Assembly (NCBI GenBank): GCA_013146195.2
Contig: CM028377.1
Coordinates: 102,453,547-102,517,546 of the forward strand
Direction: 5' to 3'
Source: Codonopsis lanceolata
Lineage: Eukaryota > Streptophyta > Magnoliopsida > Asterales > Campanulaceae
Length of the DNA stretch: 64,000 bases
In this document: piece by piece, positions 56,148-64,000 of the stretch
Layout of the letters: each line of letters starts with the position of its first letter
How positions within the stretch are numbered: position 1 is the stretch's first letter
Position numbers and translations under genes: made by a program
The notes under the pieces: model-generated
Databases searched by the model: none
The model's input: only the letters and a program-made list of their open reading frames with translations
What the model was told of the DNA's origin: nothing

Positions 56148-56387
56148 ACAACGGAGGCGCGTGATGTATCACGAGTGCTTGCAAACGGGAATGACGACGA
56201 GTTTAAACAACCGGATTTCGGCCAGAGAAGTGGTTCCGGTGCATCTCCTTTTGCGGCTCGTGTGGAAAACGTCTTGCATCGGCGAGTTGACTCACTACGT
56301 CTTGGTTCTCGTAATCAAGAGAACACACAAAGCAAGCTTCGTCAACTGATCAGTGCCTCCTTGCTCGTAGATCCTCAAACCGAATAA
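56148..56387 (+). pseudogene. Coding-like fragment, possibly a terminal exon, unidentified
   Basis: After a TAG that could serve as the AG of a splice acceptor (56147), a GC-richer frame reads TTEARDVSRVLANGNDDEFK, then QPDFGQRSGSGASPF, AARVENVLHRRVDSL, RLGSRNQENTQSKLRQ and LISASLLVDPQTE before TAA. The balanced, charged composition stands out from the AT-rich surroundings. There is no in-frame ATG at its beginning, so it would need an upstream exon that I cannot find; the minisatellite is immediately upstream. I do not recognise the protein. It may be a captured or relic exon. Confidence 0.4.
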
Positions 56388-56849
56388 TCGAAAGATCAAC
56401 AAACAAACAAGTTAGTTCTTCGGAGGAATCAACATGCCCATGGCTCGTGCTGAAACTTAGAACGAATTTGAGGAGGTCCTTTTGGATTCGAAGAACTGGA
56501 ATCAACATTATGAACGAAAATAGTATTGGATCGACTGAAATAAATTTGTTGTGATAATCTGTAGAGAGAGAGAGAGCGATAGAAATGAAATTCATGGACA
56601 GCGAGGTTGAATTCGAAGTCGAGACTGACAGTTCGGAGGAGACAATGGCGATGATGAAGTTATTGATTTTGGGAATGGTGTTAATTGGGGGAAGATGATC
56701 AGCATGATAATTGGGGGTAGTGATGTATTTTTACCCAAAAAATGTACCTAAAAGATATGTCTAAAAATGGCTGGATTGATTTGAAAAAATGTACCGGCTT
56801 GTAATTATTCCTAAAAAAAATTCATGAGTCGAAACAGGTCGACTCGTTT

Positions 56850-57085
56850 CGACCCAACCCATTTCGACCCATTACCCATTTTGACCCATAAATTTTTTGT
56901 TATGAAAATATATGTTTTTTGGTGAAAAATGTGGAGTGAGAATGGTCGACCCGTTTCGACCAAACTCAACCCATTTTGATCCGTTTAATATTTGGGTCGT
57001 AACGGGTCATGACTCGTTCCGTCCCGTTACCCGTTCGACCCGACCCGACCCAACTCATCCAATCGCCAGCCCTACTTCACATCAT
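56850..57085. mobile_element. Possible hAT-like MITE rich in CGACCC
   Basis: TCGACTCGTTTCGACCCAAC and CCGTTCGACCCGACCCGACC flank an AT-rich middle, in the style of the elements at 28440 and 32930. 57085-57290 shows nothing. Confidence 0.35.
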
Positions 57086-57292
57086 TTTTATACAATAATT
57101 TATCGACCGGTACTTTTTCTCAAATATTTTTTTGTTATAGTCTCTTGTTTTTTTTTTAAGTGTTAAAATCTATTTTCGAAATATTGTTCCTAAAATGCAC
57201 ATCTTGTCTTCTTCCACAACTTCAATCAATATTTTGAAGTTCAAAAATCACTATTGTTATGCAATGAAACGAGGACATGAAAGTCTGTTACT

Positions 57293-60113
57293 GATGTGTC
57301 TGGCCCAAACCCGGTCACGAGCAAAGCACGAGCGATCATCACGTTCCAATCACGAGCTCACTTAGCATGACGCCTACCAACCTAGTGGGCACAACTTGTG
57401 AGGTATCGAGCAGAGAACACTACGACTCTCGTCTAAACCTGGTGCCTTGCCTGCCCGACCAAGGGCCATGCCCAGGATCTATCTTTGTCTTCAACAGACG
57501 TGCATCATATAGCCGGGCAGAGCCTTGCTCACCTAGGCAAGCATCAAGCAGGGAACCTCAAAAACTTGTTCTCCAAGACAAGTCAAATGTTTCCTTATCC
57601 GAGCAGGACACTTACCATAAATGTTCCTATGTTTACACGGTCAGCCGCCTATTTCGCCTACAATTTAGGGATTTCCTCCTAAATTGGCTAGGTAACTATG
57701 GAAACCGAATCCCATAAGGATTCTACGTCATTGGGGGCCTAAAAATATCCCTTCATAAACCACAAACAAGATACACACACTTTCTTGAGCCTCGAACCTT
57801 TGTCAATTTCCCTCTTGATAATACACGATACTTATTCTCACGCCGGAGTGGTTTCGCGAGGCAAAGCCTTGCACTTAAACTAAGGTGTTTTCGTGATCTT
57901 AAACAGGTTCAAGGAAGCAGATCAAGCCCAGATATCCTCTACATCAATCGGACGGCCCAAGACTTATATTTTTTCCACGTCCGTTTGGTTCCGTTGTCGG
58001 GAAACTGAAGCTTCTAAGCTCTCCTAACAGTTATTTTGGTAGTTTTTCGATAAGCAAGATCAGTGCAATGGCTGGCAAAGGCAGCAAGCACCACGCCACC
58101 GTTAGTAACCACCAGGTTGGCAGCCAGCTGGTTGGGAACAACCCCCCGCCTGGTGACTTGCCACCGAAAGCACCCCAACAAGGAGTTCAAACAAGATACC
58201 AGAAGATGGCTGCTTGGCATGCGGCTCACGGCGAGGATGTCTCATATATTGAGGAACAACTGTCCCAACACGTCAACCAAAACGAAGTGAGTCAGTGAGA
58301 TGCTCGTCAAGTCATCAACGAGCAATAGGATCGTGCACAAGACCTCATGACACAGCTGAATCGCCAGCGAGAGAATGGTTAGGGCAGCCAGGTGAGCTTG
58401 CCCGGGCAAACCCCTGAACAACAGGCTGCTGCCCTGCAAGTGCAAGTGGATTACTGTAATAAGATATACGCGCTAAATCAACAACTGCTCGCCTTGGGCA
58501 ATGCTCCGGTCCCAGTTGCAGATCTAGTGTTGCCCGCTCTCAGCAATCCCGTACCTGTTGGTGGTGGCCAGGACTCCCAACATTTTCCCACACAGAGTAG
58601 ACGAATTCCTTCGGTCATTCATGTACCTTCGGATTGTAAGAATCAGGAGAAGAGGCAGATGATCAGGCGGAGAGCAGGAATAGCCACCAGAATCCGTCCC
58701 ATCGTCATCACCGCGGATAGGAGCATCATGCCCGGGGCGAAGGGCATAGTCACCGTAGAGCCTGTGAATACGCAAAGGCAGAGGGACAGCGACTAAGACA
58801 TGGAGCTAGGGTCGAGCAGGAAGTAGAAGCTTCTTATGATCCAACCTACTTCCTACCTGCTGCCGAACATACTAGGAGAGCACGTAGTCAGCGGTCAGAA
58901 TATGCCCGCTCGAAGGGCTCGTCCCGCTCTTCTAGGCTCACTGAAGACGCAGAAAAACGTCTGGTCGAGAAGATGCAGGTCATGAAGAAAGACATGGCCA
59001 AGTAAATGGCCAACCTAACCGTGGTCAAGCCCGGTTATGGAGCCACAAAGCCATTGAAGGGCAGTCCATTTGCCCCGGAGATCGAAAATGCGCCTCCCGT
59101 ACAAGGAGTTACCTTCCCACGGTTTGAAAAATACTTTAAGAAGACGCGGGCAAACGACTGGCTCAGGTTGTTCGAGGCACAAATCCTGATGGTCACGGAT
59201 ATTGAAGCTTTGAGAATGCGGCTTTCGAGAGCGCTCTCTAGGGCAAAGCGCAGTCATGGTTGGGGAGAGTTCCCCGAGGATCTATCGGTAGTTAGGAAAC
59301 GCTCAGAGAGAAATTTTTGGAAGCGTTCGGCATGGCGGGGCCTACGCCCAAGAACAGGTTTGATCTCAGAAAAATCAAGCAGGACAATCATGAGTCCTAT
59401 AGCAGCTACCTTAAAAGATTCGAGGGGATGCTCGACCAAGTGATGGCCACCAGTGACCCGGAGATCACATTCTGCTATCTCAACAACATGAGGGCGGGGC
59501 CGCTAAAGACCATACTGACCATGAGCCCGGGTGCGTCAAAAGCACAGCTGTTAGCCAACTCACATCTGTTCTACTCGACTGAGAACACCAAGGGTGACAA
59601 GCCCAAGGGCAAAGACAAGACTTAGGAGAGCTCGGCCACGCCAGCTGATCAGAGTCAAGAGGGCAACAACCGCCCGCGCAGAGACAAAAGACGCACTTCA
59701 ACTCCCAGCCAGAGATTCATGGAGTCCCAGTTCACCCCACTGAACACCACTCGGGAAGAAATCATGTTCCAGGTCGGTGATGCTTTGCTAGTACCCTATT
59801 GACTAGACCCTGAGTTTGCTCACACCAGGGACAACACCAAGTATTGTGACTATCATCATGACAACGGTCACACTACAGAAGAGTGCAACGTGTTGATGCG
59901 GGAAATACAAAAACTGATTAACGCGGGCAAGCTAGACCGCTTCAAAAGGAATCAAGACGCGGGCAATAATGCCGATAATAATCGGTAGGGAAGACCCCCG
60001 AGAGGAATAGGTGGCCAGGCCCCTCAGATTCAAGGGGTGGTGAACGTGATTCAGGAAGAGCTCTCTTCCAACACTCAGCCCGGGAAGCACATCTACTCCA
60101 TGTCTATCAAGTA
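57293..60113 (+). mobile_element. Gypsy-A, Ty3/gypsy (Tat-like) element, 5' part
   Basis: A 5' LTR of about 690 bp (approximately 57293-57981) begins near TGATGTGTCTGGCCC. It is followed by TTTGGTTCCGTTGTCGGGAA, close to the leader that follows gypsy Tat/Athila LTRs, and then by gag. The body is GC-richer than the rest of the window. It stops in late gag at about 60113, where Copia-B starts, so pol and the 3' LTR are not in the window. Confidence 0.75.
58068..60110 (+). pseudogene. Gypsy-A gag, multiple stops and frameshifts
   Basis: The start is probably MAGKGSKHHATVSNHQ at 58068. The open blocks are 58068-58298, 58392-58796, 59006-59270 and 59317-59625, in different frames. The capsid region has PPVQGVTFPRFEKYF, NDWLRLFEAQ, DNHESYSSYLKRFEGML and FCYLNNMRAGPLKTIL (Retrotrans_gag type). 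The end has YCDYHHDNGHTTEECN and EIQKLINAGKLDRF, the CHHC-like block typical of Tat/Athila gag. Several stops replace Gln codons (TAG near 58328, TAA near 59003), compatible with C-to-T decay. Confidence 0.82.
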
Positions 60114-60290
60114 GTCAGTCAACATCTCTTTAATATATTCAATGTATATGGTTATATGATTCATTGTATTACATGATGTACCTCTTCACCTACCTGTTAT
60201 CATTTTCATGTACTGCATCTATTTATACAATGTAATCTGAATGTTTTTCTGTGTGGAGAACAAGTTGGGAAAACAAATACTATTTCAATT

Positions 60291-60302
60291 TGGTATCAGA
60301 GC
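60291..60302 (+). promoter_or_regulatory. Primer-binding site of Copia-B
   Basis: TGGTATCAGAGC, for initiator methionine tRNA, three bases after the LTR. Confidence 0.92.
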
Positions 60303-60317
60303 ATATAACCGATCATT

Positions 60318-61040
60318 ATGGAAAATCCAGTTATCTCATCCGCAACTTCCTCCTCCATCATACCAGTCACAAATCCAAATCCATCACCAAATAACCTTAG
60401 TAGCTTTTACCACTATCTCTCTCTTAAACTCACTTCAACCAATTTTTTATTCTGGAAAACACAAATCCTACCTCTTCTTCGAAGCCAAAATCTTATAGGA
60501 TTTCTTGATGGTACCAAGCTTGCCCCACCTCCTGAAATTCAAGTTAAAGGAAAAATCGAACCCCAACCCAACCCTGAGTTTCTGCACTGGACTCTTCAAG
60601 ACCAGGCCATCCTTACGCTCCTAGTCTCCTCACTTAGTGAAGAAGTCATTCCTCTTGTCGTTGGTCTTAACACATCTCATGTCGTATGGACAACATTTGA
60701 ATCAGGATTGTCCTTCCCTTCCAATACGTGCATTATGGCCATTCACAATAGTCTTCATAGTCTAGAACAAAAAGATGAGTCAATTACTAGTTACCTTCAA
60801 AACGCAAAAGGTTATGCCGACGCGTTAGCAGCTGTAGGTCGTCCCCTTGATCCAGCCGACTTCAATATTTATGTGTTTCGTGGTCTTCGTAGAGAGTTCT
60901 CTGACATTATTACGACCCTTTCCGCCCAAAGTACACCAGTTACTTTTCCAGAACTTCATGCGCTGCTACTTAGCCATGAATTCCTCCATTCGAACAAGTC
61001 GCCTTCTCTTCTGACCATAGCAACTACACAATCTCCTTAA
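60318..61040 (+). pseudogene. Copia-B gag
   Basis: The capsid protein of a copia element, with the start MENPVISSATSSS 16 bp after the primer site. Blocks typical of plant copia gag are YLSLKLTSTNFLFWKTQILP, LIGFLDGTK, WTLQDQAILTLLVSSLSEEV, LHSLEQKDESITSYLQNAK, YVFRGLRREFSDIITTL and FPELHALLLSHE. A frameshift near 61020-61035 separates it from the nucleocapsid part, which continues in another frame with MYGGSSTNHFRGHG and the knuckle CQIYQRQNHTADVC, whose second Cys has become Tyr. Confidence 0.9.
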
Positions 61041-62328
61041 CTCCCCCGACTGCAAATATTGCTTATCCCTCTCCACCCCACCCTATGTATGGTGGCTCCT
61101 CTACTAATCACTTCCGCGGTCACGGCTGTAGTCGTGATCATGCTCATAGTCATTTTGGAAATCAAGACTATCGCTTCATCCCAACTATATCAAATAATGA
61201 CTCAACTCGTCCTACTTGCCAAATCTATCAACGTCAAAACCATACTGCTGATGTTTGCTATCGCCGATACTCTCCAACCTCCAACCCATCTACTTATCTC
61301 TTTCATAGGTCTTCAGGTCTTCACGTCTTCCTCCAACCCAGACACCGGTGCCTCTCACCTCATTACACCGGACATCACAAGAATCTCCCATTCCAAAGAA
61401 TACTATGGAAATGATCGAGTTAATGTTGGTGATGGTAATGGACTCACCATTAAAAATATTGGTTCCACTTATTTTTCTTCCCCATCTAGATCATTTCATA
61501 TGAAAAATGTGCTGCATGTTCCCTCTATTTCAAAACCATTATTGTCTGTTCAAAAATATTGTCAAGATAATAATGTATTTTTTGAATTTCACCCATCTTG
61601 TTTCCTTGTCAAGGATCGAACTACTCTGGATACTCTCCTCTCCGGACCGAGTAACAACAGACTCTATTCTCTCTCAACTTCTTCCATTCATGTCCCTGCT
61701 TCCTTCTTAACTAATAAAGCTTCAACCAAATGTTGGCATCATCGGTTGGGTCATCCTCATCTTCGCGTTATTCGTCAAATAATAAACACAAATAAATTGC
61801 CATGCTCGTCATCCACATTGCAGTCCCTTTGTTTAAATTTCCAATTGGGAAAGTCATCAAGACTATCTCTACCTCTTACACAGCACCGTAGCCCTTCCGT
61901 CTTGCACTTAATTTTTAGTGATGTATGGGGACCTTCCCCGGTAATGTCATCTAATGACCATAAATATTTCGTAATCTTTGTTGATGTGTTCTCAAATTAT
62001 ATATGGTTCTTCCCTATGTCACAAAAATATGAAGTGTTTTCCATTTTCCTCCAATTCCAATCACTTGTAGAGCGTCTATTTGACACCAAAATTAAACGTG
62101 CCCAAATTGATTTGGGAGGCGAATATCATCCATTGAACAAGTTCTTTGCAAATTTGGGAATTGACCATCGACTTTCATGTTCGCATACTCATGAACAAAA
62201 TGGGACTGTTGAACGATGCAACCATCATATAGTCGAAACCGGACTATCTTTACTAGCCCACTGTTTAGTTCCATACAAGTACTAGCACTTTGCCTTTGAG
62301 ACTGCAGTTTACCATATAAAGAGAATTC
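61041..62328 (+). pseudogene. Copia-B protease and integrase, frameshifted, truncated
   Basis: After a second frame change near 61330-61345 the frame reads the protease active site DTGASHLIT, then KNVLHVPSISKPLLSV. GAG_pre-integrase follows with KCWHHRLGHPHLRVI; the CxxC of the zinc site reads CLNF, so one Cys is lost. The integrase core has FSDVWGPSPV, IDLGGEYHP and EQNGTVERCNHHIVETGL, giving the D, D and E positions. A TAG at about 62283 follows PYKY. Homology goes on for about 45 bp, to 62328. RT and RNase H are absent. Confidence 0.9.
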
Positions 62329-62498
62329 TGTAAACACCCCAATTTCGTACCCCTGGCATGTAACATGACATGAAATATCAAGACCTGTTAAAACTTAACA
62401 AATGTTAAGTTATAGGGTTGAAAATGCAAAAGGAAAAAGCAGGATGCGCAAAACAATGAAATGCAGGGGCAAAAGGTGCCAAAAATGAAACAATAAAG

Positions 62499-62545
62499 CC
62501 AAACCTGGCGCCACCCATGCATGAAATGGGGGTGGCGCATGGTTT
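62499..62545. other. GC-rich hairpin in the Ogre-like LTR
   Basis: AAACCTGGCGCCACCC and GGGGGTGGCGCATGGTTT can pair around ATGCATGAAAT. It lies about 115 bp before the TATA box. Confidence 0.6.
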
Positions 62546-62657
62546 GTGCTACAGGACAGCTACAGTTCACGTAATGTGCAAATTTCTCGGCGTTCTGTAC
62601 AACTAGCTGAAGCCTGAAGAGAGAAAATGTAATCCTGGATGAGTCCTCTTCCCAGGA

Positions 62658-62665
62658 TATAAATA
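62658..62665 (+). promoter_or_regulatory. TATA box of the Ogre-like LTR
   Basis: TATAAATA within GATATAAATAGAGCC, in the right place for the U3/R boundary. Confidence 0.7.
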
Positions 62666-63572
62666 GAGCCTTCGGGGTTCACTTTTAGAAACACTTTTCT
62701 TCCCCGAAAATTCTCCGCGTCGTTGTTACGCTGGAGAAATAGAGAGTGAAGTGAGATAGTGAAAAATCTTCCTATAAAGCTTCGAAACCCTGCCAAATCT
62801 CCTCCAAACTCAAAACTAAATCGGTCAAAGTGAGCCTTATCCCCCCATCTAGGTTTCCACCATATTCCCCTAGTCCAAAAATCTCGGAAAGAGCAGTTGC
62901 TCTGCCCGAGTTAAAAGGCCAAATCAGCCAGAAATAAGTCGTTATTCTGCCCGATTTCCGCCTTCCTCAAGCAGTCAATCAATCAAATCTAAGCAGTTAC
63001 TTCGCCCGGATCCCGAGGCCAAAAGTAATTTTGGGAAGAAGTTATTCTGCCGAATCCCCGCACCACTTCATCAAAAAAAAAAGACTCCCCCTCCCTGAAG
63101 GATAGAGCGAGCACACCCTAGTCCGCTAGTAGGTAAGTTTTAAAATATTTATTTGTAAAAAGTGCTACTTTCCATCCAGCTCAATGTAAAAATATAAGCC
63201 GTTGTGCTGCCCGGATTTAGTTAGGAAATAGCACTAAAAAGAACCATTATTATGGTTAAATATTTTTAAGTATATTTGTAATTATTTGTAAAGAGACGGC
63301 TGCAAGTCCGTAAATAATGTAGCCACGGATGTATTTGTTTTTATTTCCTGTCTTTTAATGCTTTATTTATTTGCTAGATAAATATAACAAAAAGCATACT
63401 TTAGCCAAAAACTATTTTTGAGACCGAAAGGGCGAGTTGGGTGTCTAGCACCTTCCCAACTCGTAACTTAGCCTCCGAACCCGTTTTTACAATCTCTGGT
63501 TTTCTTTTTTTGGTTTTGCTTTATTTCTTCCTCAAAATAAAGATGACGACTCTATAAAACATTTTGGATCCA

Positions 63573-64000
63573 GTGGGGCCTCGCAACATCTTTTCTTGCA
63601 CTTTTCCGTTTTCCCCTAAAAAAGGGAGAATGAGAATGAAAAGGTAATATATTCCTATATCCTGGTATCCCCTAAAAAAGGTATAACTTGATATAGAAAA
63701 CCCATAACACCCATAGTGATCCGAAATAGGCCATAAGGCTATTTTCATAAAATCCATAGTGGGGCCTCGCAACACTCCTTTCTTGCACTTTTCTGTTTTC
63801 CCCTAAAAAAGGGAGAATGAGAATGAAAGGGTGATGTATTCCTATATCCTGGTATCCCCTAAAAAAGGGATAACTTGATGTAGAAAACTCAAAGCTCCCA
63901 TATTGGACCAACAATTCACTGAAAGTTACCAAGGCGTATTTAAATGCGCTATCTTAGACAGCACTCCTCTCGCACTTTTAATTTCGTCTTCCCCTAAACA
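63573..64000. repeat. Tandem repeat, 186 bp unit, with short hairpins
   Basis: GTGGGGCCTCGCAACA begins units at 63573 and 63759, and a third partial unit begins near 63950. Each unit contains CCCCTAAAAAAGGG-type hairpins. It follows the LTR and may be untranslated leader of the element. Minus-strand open frames through it are by-products of the repeat. Confidence 0.85.

Larger units (their letters stand above)
60114..62328 (+). mobile_element. Copia-B, Ty1/copia element, 5' half
   Basis: An LTR end (to 60287, ...TATTTCA), the primer site, gag, protease and integrase are in order. The left edge of the LTR is not certain. The element is cut in the integrase at 62328 by the start of an Ogre-like LTR; the rest may lie beyond the window if that element is complete. 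Confidence 0.85.
62329..63561 (+). repeat. LTR of an Ogre-like gypsy element (1233 bp)
   Basis: Starts TGTAAACACCCC inside the Copia-B integrase. The phrases GAGTTGGGTGTCTAGCACC, TTCCCAACTCGTAACTTAGC and AAAGATGACGACTCT near its end are what I know from Ogre-type LTRs. CA at 63560-63561 is followed by TTTTGGATCCAGTGGGGCC, a plausible degenerate primer site. The left-hand flank AATTC is the predicted target duplication. The interior of the element continues beyond the window. Confidence 0.65.

Noticed and set aside
57367..57717. 116-codon open frame
   Set aside because: Lies inside the Gypsy-A 5' LTR, with no domain; GC-rich LTR DNA gives chance frames.

Overview
The window is nuclear DNA from a flowering plant, most likely a eudicot. 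It is AT-rich, carries plant-type promoters and two intronless genes of the plant-only DUF241 family, and is packed with plant mobile elements: L1-type LINEs with DUF4283 ORF1, Ty1/copia and Ty3/gypsy elements, Stowaway-like, MULE-like and hAT-like MITEs, tRNA-derived SINEs and solo LTRs. I cannot name the species. Only two genes look intact, DUF241 paralogs at 29837-30724 (+) and 39181-40077 (-). Everything else with coding potential is broken, captured or part of a mobile element.

Layout. 1-3856: a decayed LINE (LINE-A) on the minus strand. 3857-13337: a nested tandem array of about 2.7 kb units, each built from a TATA-containing leader, three full and one truncated copy of a roughly 530 bp exon-intron-exon cassette, and a spacer. 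13338-16127: a second minus-strand LINE (LINE-B), cut within its reverse transcriptase and fused to the array. 16130-26275: copy A of a segmental duplication whose copy B is at 33880-36640. Copy A received a defective copia element (16622-20905) that contains an F-box/DUF295 gene fragment and was itself split by a 1.27 kb solo LTR. Copy A also carries a 3.8 kb block with two copies of a first-exon fragment resembling GPAT9. Copy B instead received a SINE.

26-45 kb: MITE-rich intergenic DNA around the two DUF241 genes, which face each other and share promoter-proximal coding sequence and a 3' CT-repeat. 43952-45452 and 45904-50326: two solo LTRs separated by about 450 bp; the second is 4.4 kb with a perfect 5 bp target duplication. 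50.8-57.2 kb: direct and inverted repeats, minisatellites, a hAT-like element and one short coding-like fragment. 57.3-64 kb: stacked retrotransposons in one orientation, a gypsy element broken off by a copia element, itself broken off by an Ogre-like LTR that runs out of the window.

The history can be read from nesting: duplication first, then private insertions into each copy. The LINE and gypsy reading frames are broken mostly by TGG-to-stop and CAA/CAG-to-stop changes, as expected from decay of methylated, silenced elements. The most unusual structure is the promoter-exon-intron cassette array; the clearest gene-capture events are the F-box fragment in the copia element and the GPAT9-like exon copies.
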